From NCBI GenBank assembly GCA_002794775.1, contig NBAY01000097.1, positions 1-64,000 on the forward strand: a stretch of 64,000 nucleotides of DNA. Direction: 5' to 3'. The notes under the pieces are model-generated. The model saw only the letters and a program-made list of their open reading frames with translations, was not told where the DNA came from and ran no database searches. Made by a program: the position numbers and the translations under genes. This document shows, piece by piece, positions 23,645 to 34,570 of the stretch. Within the stretch, counting starts at the first letter, position 1. The number at the start of each line of letters is the position of its first letter. Origin of the DNA: Porodaedalea pini. Taxonomy: Eukaryota; Basidiomycota; Agaricomycetes; Hymenochaetales; Hymenochaetaceae.

Positions 23645-25266
23645 CTGGGGCTACTTAGATGCCCCATTGATAAGCTGAATATGGAGGACAAGGTAGCCAT
23701 CACAAGCATACAACGAGGATAAGCGCACAAGGTTACGGGGCACACAGCGTGGCCAGCTGTTTGTTCTACTTGTACTTTGGCTGATAAACAGACCCGACTG
23801 GAAAATGCCTGAGATCCTGAACGAACGACAGATAAATTTTTGACATATTAAATTGTAGTACTTGAGTAGAGCATCAAGCAACAGGGCTTCAGGATTTCAA
23901 GCACGCGATTGACGCAGTACTAGTCCTTTAAATTTGAGAGAAAGGAAAGGACGAATCGAGAACAAAGGGAACAAGCACGAAAGGACTAGGGAGTGATGCA
24001 GATCTTAGAGTTTCGAAGTGACTGCACTGCATAACAGAGCGAATGAGGAAGGCATTGTTCACGCATAAGCGCTGGCTGTTTGTCATCCTGTTCTCTGTCT
24101 AGTCTAAGCATCCACAAATTCGCCCTCCGCACTTATCATGTCGGATAGCTAGGAGCGGCATCTATCAATGGTGCGGCCTTGTCTCTGTGAAGAACTGTGA
24201 CAGTCAGCCCATACCTCTCGTAGCAAAAGCAGCACCGACCGCTTTCTCAGTCATCGACGCTGCCAGTGGCACGGCATTGACTACATGGTCTTAGGCGTTT
24301 ATATAGGAAATGGTGTGTTCAGCTGGCTATTTCGATGATAAGGGGCTTGATCATTCACAGGTTTCATTGAGATACACAAGATCTGTGCCATTCGATTGAG
24401 TTACTCTTTACGTGTACGATCATTGGCTGACGAGCATCAGTACCTGTTGTTGCGCTCTCGAACGGACAAACGCCGTCACGCCGATACAACCACTTCCGTT
24501 TTGTAGCTGCTGGGTTTCGAGACCCACGGTGTTCACGCTATGGCCACGCGCTTGAAGGAAGACTGTGCAAAGACTTAGCGAGAGCGAGGCCAGGAAAACC
24601 TATACTCGGTTCCAATAGGTTGAAATCATGTCAAATTTGTGGGGCTGCGACGTGTCTGAAGTTCTCTGAACTGAACTCGCTTTCATTTTGGGAAGCTGGA
24701 ATAATTGAAATGAAACCTACCTTCCCCAACTTCACCCTTAATGATCTTTGCTTTCCCCTTCGTCCGTTTTAGCAGTTTTTTTTTAACCTTCGTTCTTGTC
24801 CCTCTTTGCGACAGAAGCCCTGACCTGACCTGCATCCAACACGATGTCCGTCATATTCATAATACCTGTCCTTTCTTTTCCCACATTCGAAGTCAAATGT
24901 CCCATCACCCCACCCTTCCTTATCACTTTGCGGACTGGTTCCTCCCATCCAATTTCATGTTATTACTTCAATTTGCATATTTTTCTTTTCGTCACTCCTC
25001 TGACCCCATGCCTTATTATTCTGACCCACCCTACCTGTCCTTTTAATACCCACAACAACATACCGAATCTCGCTCACCCTTTTATTTTTTTTACGCTTAC
25101 ATACATTTGCGCACTCCGGTCCATTTCCATTTCCTTTTTTTTTAGTTAGTAGCGTTAGTGCAGAGTAGTGCAACCTTAATAAGTAGAAGGCACGTGCAAC
25201 TTTTAAATATATAATTGGTTACCTAAGCAAGTGGCCGTGGCTTATGCTGGCTTTGATTGCACGTCG
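23645..25266. other. Intergenic region: duplicated segment, possible secreted-protein remnant, pyrimidine-rich FunK1 leader
   Basis: Three parts can be seen. First, the duplicated segment 23993-24285, listed separately. Second, the minus strand from about 24690 to 24140 has spliced-gene-like pieces: a hydrophobic stretch VFLASLSLSLCTVFLQARG preceded by an in-frame TAG, then donor/acceptor-like sites. This may be a decayed small secreted protein gene, but no family is recognised. Third, 24720-25150 is strongly C/T-rich on the plus strand, as is common in basidiomycete promoters and leaders, and probably belongs to the FunK1 gene. Confidence 0.35.
23993..24285 (+). repeat. Dispersed ~290-bp duplication, left copy (CpG-rich)
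   Basis: The segment starting GTGATGCAGATCTTAGAG recurs in the same orientation at 63728-64000 and runs off the window there. The left copy keeps its CpG dinucleotides. The right copy differs mainly by CG to TG or CA changes, for example TTTCGAAG versus TTTCAAAG and GAGCGAAT versus GAGCAAAT. It also has a short deletion near 63855. Confidence 0.9.
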
Positions 25267-27844
25267 ATGTACACTCGTTTCGCCTCTACCATGACTTCAG
25301 GTACAGGATCTGTGTTCTCTACGGACTCTGGATTTCTCTCCACCCCGATCTCATTCGGCCTGGCAGCCGTTAGCCAAGATGATGGTTTCAAGGCTCATGC
25401 CCCGATCGTCGACAAGTTCCTCCAAGATGATATTCTTCGCGCTCGAGATCGGTTGCCGTTCGACAAATTCTTATGTGGCCTGGGGGCAGATTCAAACGCG
25501 TTAGGGATTAGAGACGAGGATGTTTACAGAATTGCAACGAGTCAGGACGTGCAAGTTTTCCGTGACGTTTACTGTAAACACGTTACAAAGGAGACCGAAC
25601 GCTACGGTCGCTATTGCGATCTGGCCAACCATGTCATATCACAGCTACCCGCGGATTCACAGACTATACTTTTTTCTCGCAACGATCCCAATCTTATCTA
25701 CGGTGCTTATGATAGCACGCGCAAACCCGATGTTATCACGCTCAGCAGCAAAGATCCCTCCGTCGCAAATAAGGAGTGGGAGAAATACAGCGAGAAGGGC
25801 CCTAAAGGAGTGGACTGGACCTGGTGCATTGTCTTGTTCCTATTTGAGTTCAAGCTCTATATGAACGGCATCCTTCACTTTAAAGACATACTTCCTCCGC
25901 CGACTGTCACCTCTTCCACTGCTCCTGTTGTTCCCTCTAATTCCACGGATACCCCGTCGACTGCCTCCGCTCAGCCCCTTAATGTCAATTGTGAATCTTC
26001 TAAACCTTCTGAACAGAAGACTACACAACGCGCGACGGCGAAATCGGGGAAGGGAAAGAAATCACCTTCTTCGGATACAATACTAAGTGCATCATCGGCC
26101 ACGTCGACGAAGTCCGCCAAACGAAAGGCCATGCAGATGGAGGCAGACGCTATATCTGAAACCAGCAGTAAACGGATACGTAGGGAAATTCGCGAACCGA
26201 GACAAGACTTGATGATCCAATGTGCTCGGTATGCAGTAGATCAACTATCGACCGTGGTGAATCGCCGTCATTGCATATCCGGTCTTGTGCTCGATGGTCG
26301 GTTGTGGTTGGCGTACTATGATCATGGCGGGATCGTAACCTCGACACCACTGGACTTTATCAGTGATCTTTACCGATTCGTACTGCTTATCAAGACGTTA
26401 GCGGAGATGAGTCCAAGGGACTGTGGGTTCATCGAAGGCCTGGAGGACGTTAGTACGCTGGACATCGACGACACCTTTTCCACCATTTCGTCTTTGTCCA
26501 GTCAAACGGGGAAGCTTGGCGATGTTGAGACGGGGAACGTCGACGAAAATTCTCCAGACCCCGCTGAATTGTCCAGCCAACCAGAGTTAAACCAGGAGGG
26601 TTCTAGCCAGTCGGAATCCAGTCTGGAAGAGTCTAGTCAAGTTACGGCGGCTAGCGATGCAGACGGCACTTATCAGCCCAGTAGCCCAGATCTCGAAGTC
26701 CGCAAAGAGGACACGGAGGATCGACCAAAATGGCGATTGAAAGTCAAGGGCCACGAATTGTTGCTGTTTGGGTCTCTTGTGAGAAGGGCGCCGTATGGTT
26801 TAGTTGGCAGATCTGGTAGAGTCTACGCGACGAAGAGTCGAACCTTGGATATCAAGAATCCAAATAGAAAGTACGCGATCAAGATGAGTTGGCCGTTGGT
26901 GAGGCGAATTTCCGAAGCCGAAATACTGGATAAAGCGAAGAGGGAGTTGGAAGCGCTTGATGGAAATCCGGACCACAGGAAGCAACACGGCGACAGAAAC
27001 CTCGTAGACTGTCTCCCGAAGCTTTTTCTGCACGAAGATCTCGATGAGCTTATGAAAGAAGGCTCTTTCAGATTTAGAACGATGCACGACGAATTTTTGC
27101 CGGAAAATCGGGTCTGCCGCGTGCTGGCCTTCGAGTATCTCATTCCTTTATTTGCGTTAGGTGATTTGGACGATTTCAAACAATGTGTTCGAGACATGGT
27201 CCAAGGTAAGATGAATGCTCTGGAATGCAACTGAAACTGACATTTGCATTCCAGGACATCACTTTTTATTCATCAGTCCATCGCGTATTCTCCATCGCGA
27301 CATCAGTATCGGTAACTTGATGGTCCGCCTTGAGGATGATGGGGGAATACATGGTGTCTTGAATGATTGGGACCTCGCTGAAGTCGGTGAGCCGACTCCT
27401 GATGGACATACGGGGACTCGCACAGGAACTCGTCCGTTCATGGCATGGGAGCTTCTTGTGCCTTATCCGCCCGCTCACATGGAGAGGTTCGATTGGGAAT
27501 CGTTCTTCTATGTTCTCTATTGGATAGGATGTCGCTATCACGAAGGGAAAGAGATACACACCTCGCTTCTGTCCGAGTGGAATATCCCAGACGACGATGC
27601 CTTGCGAGGCATCAAACAATCAGTGACGGAAAGGGCGGATTCTTCCATGCTTCAAAAATTTACTGATTCTTATAAACACCTCGTTCGAACGTGGATTGTG
27701 CCTCTTTTGACGCTTTTTCGAAGTGGACATCAAGCTAAGGATGCATTTATTTTGGGCGAGCCGAAGAGTGGGGAAGAGTTTGACATGGAGACTCTTGGAG
27801 GTCATGTCACGTACGAAAAAGTATGGGAGATTCTACAAAAGTGA
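25267..27844 (+). CDS. Fungal-specific protein kinase (FunK1 domain), 842 aa, two exons
   Basis: Exon 1 25267-27205 and exon 2 27255-27844 join in phase 1 for 2529 nt. An N-terminal region of ~210 residues precedes a low-complexity, Ser/Thr-rich linker with KSGKGKKSPSS and KRIRREIREPRQ. The kinase core follows: a small lobe with VYATKS and KYAIKMSWP, the catalytic loop HRDISIGNLMV (Asp and Asn present), LNDWDLAEV in place of the DFG segment, and GTRPFMAWELL as the activation/P+1 region. Such kinases are greatly expanded in Agaricomycetes; their substrates are mostly unknown. No disabling change was seen. The frame also extends upstream to 25231 without an ATG, so the first ATG (25267) is taken; ATG 25291 is an alternative. 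It is the last intact gene before the transposon island. Confidence 0.9.
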
Positions 27845-29317
27845 AGACGGACCAGTTAATTGTGAGTCCTTTTATAATGCTCAGAGTGACGGAAAAGACT
27901 CATTCTGAAGTCAGGATATTTGTGGCAGGCTATAAATTGAGTTTATGCACGATATACCAAATGTTTACATATCATGTGGAAGTAATTACAATATTTATCA
28001 ACTACGGATCTCTTTATCAGCTACACCCCGACCTTTGTGATTCTAGTTAACGGAGCGGACGTATTCGCTGCTATTACAACACATTTCTTGCTCAGAACGA
28101 CGGGGTTTCAGGAATGGCGATAGATGACATTCATTATGCACTAAGTGAAGACTACACTCTACCGTACCGTTGGTACTGGCAGGCCTCATACGAAGATATC
28201 TGCTACGCCTCCGGGCTTCCCTGAGGTAGAGTTCCAGACTGTGAGTACAGACTGTTCTAAGGCTCGACTTGAGCATTGAATTCTGGTGGGCGCACGGGAA
28301 GAGACCCCGCTCTGATACTGTCTCATTCATGCATTGCAACGAGGACTCTTGACGGGCAAAAGGGCAGCAGCATCTCTCCTCGATGACACGCTTTCCCTGA
28401 TGGCCTAATCCCAACAAAGACTAAGAAATGAAACAATGAGATTGCAAAGTGCAGATACCAACGAGAGGATACAGCGAGAACTAGTGGCTTTTTTAGTAGA
28501 GGAAGCGGAGGCGATACGATACTGTTCAGGAGAAAATGAAAACGCAAGTCCTAGTAGCGGTGGCGATGGATGAAACGAAAGTGCAGATGCTGAAATTGAT
28601 GCGAAAAAGACCGAATACGTTACGGGAGACAGGATAGGTAAATAGGGAATACGGGATGCGCGAATGAATGACGTGACACAGCAGTGAAATAGTGATAGGC
28701 AGAGTCTGAGAGAATGAGCGGTAAGAGGAGGGATCGGAAACATAAACAGAAGGAAGAGAAAAGGAAGCCCGAACACCAGGAAAATCGAAGTGAAACGAAA
28801 CCAAGGCCCGGGGTGAAAGAGAAAACATTAGGGAGTGTACGAGCTCCGACGAAATGGATGAGACAGAGAAAACAGGAGCTGGGGTTGGAGGGAGGGTGGA
28901 AGATAACAAATCCGAGTCATAATAACAAGCCAAGAAGAGGAAGTCGAAAACTACATCAGCGAAGGAGTGCAATGTTCTGGTCCACCGATGGATATCGGTA
29001 CGCGACGAACTTCGGGTCCTGGTCCACGAGCTCCTCAATCGCACGTCTCGACGCAACAGACATGAGCGATGGAGCTGCAATTACATTTCCATTATGCCGC
29101 GATCGGCTGCTGCCGCCAACGCCATACTCAGTCACACATCACGAAAACTATCCGCGGCTGGTAGTGACATTTAGTTCTGACACGCATTAGGCAAGGATCA
29201 GCACTGCCTATATCATAGTATATGTGATTACAAGCACTGACAAGCAACCACAAGGCTTTCATTTGGATGTAGCTATCCACAAGTACTGCGACTCAATGTA
29301 ATCATATAACAAGGCCC
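27845..29317. other. Non-coding border between gene region and transposon island
   Basis: Bases 28550-28960 are markedly purine-rich on the plus strand (repeated GGAAG, GAAAG, GGGAG). This creates long but compositionally biased antisense frames that I do not accept as genes. From about 29190 base composition shifts to the AT-richer, CpG-poor character of the island. No gene or RNA is supported here. Confidence 0.45.
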
Positions 29318-29449
29318 CTGACTTACAGCCATTTTCATAAGTCCTGCGACACATGCATTTCACGTGAAATGAGCCATATCTGAGCCAAAACATCAAAAAA
29401 CAGAATAAATGTTGATTTTCTCTGTAAATTCTGCACAGTACCTGCTCAT
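29318..29449 (-). repeat. Left flank of the giant element: one end of the ~0.65-kb host repeat
   Basis: This stretch is the reverse complement of 61681-61812, with few differences. Together with 56550-57064 it reconstitutes the whole host repeat seen uninterrupted at 61148-61812. The break is exactly at the TA dinucleotide that is now duplicated on both sides of the 27-kb element. Confidence 0.8.
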
Positions 29450-29451
29450 TA

Positions 29452-31320
29452 AGTACTCAAAAAATAGGCATGGTTCTCAGGAGCAGAAATATGTAAAATA
29501 GGGAGCAATACATTGACTGTGTAGGTGGGTGGAGATCAAACAAGTGCAGCCAGTCTGTTCTCTCATACATTTCCACTGAGATTCAAAAATTATGGCTCCT
29601 CTACATCTACCTATAAAATTCTTTCCCATGACTGTAAATTAAGCATATGACTATACCAACAGCTCCTGCAAGTCTGAAGCCAATCCATGCAGTATTCATG
29701 GTGCAGCAGCAAGGTTTGTGTTTCACTTTGAGCTCTTTCCACCTTCCTCTTCTCACAACAGGTCTTGCAGCACAGGCAAGAAGACTGCTAAGATTATGAT
29801 TCTTTTTGTGTAATTATCAGACACATAAGCCATCTTCCCTGCAAGTTTCCTGTCCATTCACTTTGTGCTTTGACTGCTACACTCAAATTTCTGTGCATAC
29901 TACCAACACCTGTGAGCATGTGAGCACATGTTAGCCAAGCCACTGCCATGCAAACACAAAAGCCAACACTCTACTTCCTCCTCCTCTCAGGTCATTCCAT
30001 GATGGTTTCAGGCAAGGCACTCTCAGATGATGCAAGACACATCATATTCAGACTGTATCAGTCATGACTCTTCACTGTGCATGACCTGGCCAGGGTAATA
30101 GATATCCATTGAGCAACAATCCACTGAACTGTTGCTCAACACAAGCACATGAGGCATTTATGAAAGGAGGGCACAAGGACTGGAAGACCAAGGTTGCTTG
30201 ATTATGTGGATACACAGGTGAGTGCATTTTTTGAATTGTAATGACTCGCTGCAGCTAACTGAACTATAGTATCTCTTGAGCACAATAGAGCATCGCAAGG
30301 ACCAGTACTTAGACAAGGTGAGGGAGGAGCTAGAAAGGGTAACAGGCAAGAAGGTTTCAGACACTACAGTATGGAGGTCTCTGCACCAGGCTGGGTTCAC
30401 TCTGAAGACAGTGCAGTGATGCTTATGGCTTTGCATCAGCAAACTTACTCTGCTCAAGATATCAAAAAGGGCACTTGAATGCAGTGAGTCCACTCAGCTC
30501 TGGTACAGATTGAGAATGAGATCTCAATATGAGGCAGAACAGCTCATCTTTGTCAACAAGAGTGTGTGTGACCAACATACCTTCTTGAGGAAGAAAGCAT
30601 GAGCTTTGCAGGGTTATCAGGCATGTCATAAAGTGATCTTTACACAGGGAAAAAGGTGCAATGCTTACCTTTATGACTGCAGATCTGACTGCTTGCCTCT
30701 TCTAGGTATTCAATCTTGCCCACAATCACTTCAACTGGTATGCTTGACTGTACAATACTGGAAGGATCCTTCAATGCCACCTCCTTCTCTGCATTTGTCA
30801 GGGATCTCTTGGACCACATGCAACCTTGGCTGGCCCAAAACTCTGTTGTGGTGATGGACAACTGCACAATCCACAAGTCACTAGAAATCCACAAACTCAT
30901 TGAGTCAAGGTTCATCTATTTTGACCTGTTGTGCTGCGATGCAGGGCTCTTACTGATCTGACTCTGCACAGGGGCATGAAGCTGGAATTTCTCCCCACAT
31001 ATTCTCTGGACTTCAACCTGATTGAGCTGGCATTCTCTCTGCTAAAATCTCGACTTCATTGGGTCAAATTCAGTGATGAGGAAATGGATGCTTTGGTATT
31101 CACAAAGCTTTACAGTGAAACTATATCTATCAATGCTGCAGACTGTCATGCTTTCTATCATCATTGTGGTTATCTCTGTTAGTGTCAGGTTTCTTTATTG
31201 AGTGGATACAAGCTTCCTTATCACTGTCTCAACTAGTCCAATAATGTAATATATTCTGTCTATATGATGTATGCATAACTACTGTTCCTTGATATGAGAA
31301 ACATCCTCCTGTGCATATTG
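29452..31320 (+). repeat. Left terminal inverted repeat of the 27-kb element
   Basis: Near-identical to the reverse complement of 54680-56547. The outer ~1.7 kb is almost unchanged. The inner ~150 bp differ mostly by transitions, and similarity fades into the tails of two related coding sequences (…AQEDVSHIKEQ). Confidence 0.88.
30105..31182 (+). pseudogene. Tc1/mariner-type DDE transposase remnant (left repeat)
   Basis: In order: a helix-turn-helix piece (GRPRLLDYVDTQ, then after a GTGAGT intron the VTGKKVSDTTVWRSLHQAGF segment), then the catalytic half with VVVMDNCTIHKS (second catalytic Asp) and FLPTYSLDFNLIELAFSLLKS (third acidic site). The family motif of the last part is normally YSPDFNPIE. 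Both Pro residues are Leu here, each explained by a C-to-T change. Several stops and frame breaks separate the pieces, for example after ...GFTLKTVQ and before the ALQGYQACHK stretch. It cannot make an active protein. The same breaks occur in the right-hand copy. Confidence 0.8.
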
Positions 31321-31450
31321 AACAGTGTGAGTGAGTAATTCAAGACTTGTCTCAACCTCTGCATCCTTCACTCTTAGATCATATGCAGTCTTGCTGTGCC
31401 CAAAGGCTATTGTAGCGATGGAAAATGAGTTGAGCAATGTGGAACATCAT
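31280..31450 (-). pseudogene. 3' remnant of a gene related to the right-hand cargo gene
   Basis: Read on the minus strand, it ends EVETSLELLTHTVQYAQEDV then SHIKEQ and TAG (31280-31282). The gene ending at 54720 has QVEASIGLLNRIIQYAQEDV and the same last six residues. Upstream the frame fades into unalignable sequence. Its presence means the inverted repeats extend into coding sequence at both ends. Confidence 0.5.
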
Positions 31451-32241
31451 GCACTCCATCATCATGGTCACTTTCTAGCAGTAAACTTCAATCATTGAAT
31501 AAATAAAATGTACATTCTACACAATTAATCATACAAAACCCTGGTATTTCTGTATGAAAGAAGACTTAGTAGGAGGAATACAAAAGGAAATAGTAGACAA
31601 AAGGATTTGAGGCTATGCAAGAGCATGTGTCTGATTGTTCAGACCAATTTGATCCACACTGGAGTCTCTCCTCATTACCACCACTCCAGTGACCACCTTG
31701 GACTCCTTGAGGTCATCATCATGATGTCAGGGCAACTCTTCCAAAACTCTCTCCTCAGTGATGTCCACATCTACCCTCTCTTCTGGGGTAGCTGTATTCC
31801 CATCTCTCGTTGTCTCTATCCTCTCTTCCAGAGTAGTAGTTGTATCCCCATTTCCAGTCACTTCTACCCTCTCTTCTGTTGTTCTCGTAATCCCATCCCC
31901 AGTCAATGGGGGGAGGTAGCCTGGACAGAGACAAAGTGAGGAGGGACCAGGACATGTTTCCATGAGCCATGCCTCCCCTTCTGGCATCAAACAAATTAGA
32001 GGGGCCTAGCTGGAGTGAGGACAAAGTGGGGAGGGATGGCAGGGACATGTCTCTATGAACCATGCCTCCTCTTGAATTAGAGGGACCTTCATCATGCAGG
32101 TAATCCAATCAATTCTTTTTTTTCTCTAGCCTTGGTATATGGCCATGATTGTCAGCAGAATGCTTGCCAAATGAGTTCGCAGATGACATCATATAGGATT
32201 GCAATGTACTGGATCCCCATTCACTGGATCACTGTATATCC
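31451..32241. other. Interior of the 27-kb element, left side, unassigned
   Basis: On the minus strand 31990-31727 holds a short tandem-like protein repeat (EERVEVTGNGDTTTT / EERIETTRDGNTAT / EERVDVDITEER). The adjacent 32108-31990 has two copies of a segment resembling EAWLMETCPGPSSLC. This may be the far end of the minus-strand cargo gene that the 16.3-kb retroelement split, but no domain is recognised. Confidence 0.35.
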
Positions 32242-33127
32242 TGTGTATGGGTTGTTTAGGATCAGCAGTTCATTTGGGGACATGTTTCTATTGAGTTATG
32301 AAGTAAATATAACCTCGGTATGAGCATGGGAAAAACCTGGTACATGTCAGTATGTGTCAGTACACATCAGTATGTGTTGGTATGTGTTGGTACACATCAA
32401 TACTGTAAGGTGCTCCAGACCCAATGTGAGTGTTGGTACAGAGCCGGAATGAACAAGATAGCCACTCCGATATGAGATGATAGCAATAGCAAAGATGAGA
32501 ATGAGAACAAGGTAAGAGACAAGACTGAAGACAAGGTTGCCATGAAACAAACTGTTGTAGAGACTAACTAGATGCATGGAAGCTGCCCTATCTGAGGGGA
32601 ACTCTGCAGTAGTATTTCCTCTCTTGCTATCTACAACAGGAAAGTCCCTAAATACAAGGTGCAAGAGATCTATCTACAAGAAAATTGTTTCAAAGTGAGT
32701 ATAATGTGCATACCAGGTGAAACATAGAGCGTCGGAGAGAAAACACTCAGAACATAAGAGAAACATAGAAATTCAAAAGAAAACATGTCCATGTGACAAC
32801 TTCCCCATTTGCCTTGGTCCATCATCTGGTCATATTGCAGCTCCACTGGAACTGAGATCCTCCAATTGGTGAGTCATCACCCATCATCAGGCAGATTTCT
32901 AGTACATGTCCCAACTGACTCTAATGACATAAGCCTTCTGGTACATCCCAAATTGCCAGGGGGATCTTCCTAGTGATCCACTGATGTGATGTCAGGCAAA
33001 TCATCCTGTGTCTGGTATGCATCGGGCAAACCATTCTGAGTCTGGTATGTGTCAATACCTGTCAGAATGTGCAACAGACAGCCTCTAGAGAGATCTGCAG
33101 TGGTTGGCTGCTTGTTGGTACTCTACA
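32242..33127 (-). repeat. 886-bp LTR, uninterrupted copy (3' LTR of the 16.3-kb element)
   Basis: Aligns end to end with 39909-40380 plus 48171-48584 (472 + 414 = 886 bp). Differences are mostly transitions at former CpG sites. It contains the unoccupied chromovirus target CATAC once, at 32709-32713. Confidence 0.85.
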
Positions 33128-34570
33128 TCTCCTGAGATGTTTGAAATTGTGACTGTCCCCAGTTGCATCTTCCCTTTGGTACACCAGGACCCTAACTGTT
33201 CTCCAAGGGACCCTATGGAGCACAGTATACTGTACCACCATGCAGACAAAGGATGTGACAAAAGGGGAGGACCGGTACCCAGGTCTGTCAGTATGTCTCA
33301 GCACAAGTCCCAATATCAGTACACCTCCTGGATCAAAATTTGATGGGTTGGATTTTTCCCTCTCCACCACTGACCAGGCTAAAACTCCTTCTGGCAACAT
33401 CCTCAAAGTAGTGTCCAGCTACCTCTCCTCCACCCACTGAAGTTCACTTGCATCAAAGTCTAAGGTACTGTGTCTTTCTGGTGTTGGCCTCTCTGTTGGT
33501 ACAGACGGTAACAGCTTAGTACATGATGTCGGTGCATTTGGCAGTGACTCCAGGTGCCACTTCGGTACACCCCAATACTCCCCTAGTCCACGGTCTGTCC
33601 ATAGCACTGCTTGGCATCCACTAACTCCACTGCACTTCATTTCCAGTATGCATTTGTACCCATCAAACTCCAGTACCACTTGATATGTGTCAAACGTTGG
33701 TACATCTTGAACCGCCAGCTCCTCCGGTATGCCTCAGTACACCTCTAGTCCACTGGTGTTGGGTGCTGGCACTGCTTGGTACGCACTAAATCCACCACAC
33801 ATTACTTCCGGTATGCCTCTGCATGCCTCAAATTCTGGTACCACTTGATATCCATCAAATATCAGTACATCTCAAACCCCCACAACCTCCAGTACACATT
33901 GGTACACCTCTGGTGCATCCAGGAGCACCCCCTCCTCACTAATGCTCAGCTCCGGACCCACTTGGTGATCTTCTAACTCCGGAACATCTTGGTATGCATC
34001 AAAACCCAGTACCACTTGATATGTGTCAAATGTCAGTACGTCTTGAACTGCCTCGACCTCTGGTACATGTCGGTACACACCAGCATCCAGTACCTCCAGG
34101 GACACACTTTCATCACTAATTCTCAGCTCTAGATCCACTTGGCTCTCTTCTAACTCTGGTACACCTTGATATGCATCCAAACATGGTACTGCCCAAAGTG
34201 CACAAAATGTCAGTACGTCTCGGTACACACCAAACTCCGGTACCCATTGGTATGCATCTGGTCCTCTAGAGCCTTGCCCTGGCTCCATCTGGTATACACC
34301 AGAACCATGGTCTTTGGACTCCGGAACACTTTGGTATGCATTGGTCTCTGGTACTGCTTGAAATGCGTCAAACTTTGGTATGTCATGATCTGTACCAAAC
34401 TCCGGTACATCTCAAAGGGCTTCAATTGCTGGTATGCCCTGGTACACATCTAGACCACCAGTATCTGCCTCCAGCTCTGCTCGGTACACAACTGCCACAC
34501 CATCTTTGAGTTCTGGTACCCTTTGGCACTTGTCAATCTCTGATGTCTCCCAACTTGTAATGAACTCCAG

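Noticed and set aside
24140..24690. Small secreted protein gene on the minus strand
   Set aside because: A hydrophobic signal-like stretch and possible splice sites exist, but an in-frame stop precedes it and no family is recognised; kept only as a note.
28526..29080. 184-codon minus-strand open frame
   Set aside because: It comes from a purine-rich strand, giving a Ser/Phe/Leu/Arg-rich product without domain, splice logic or conservation signal.
31727..31990. CRISPR-like or satellite array
   Set aside because: The units are degenerate protein-level repeats without uniform spacers, in a eukaryotic genome.
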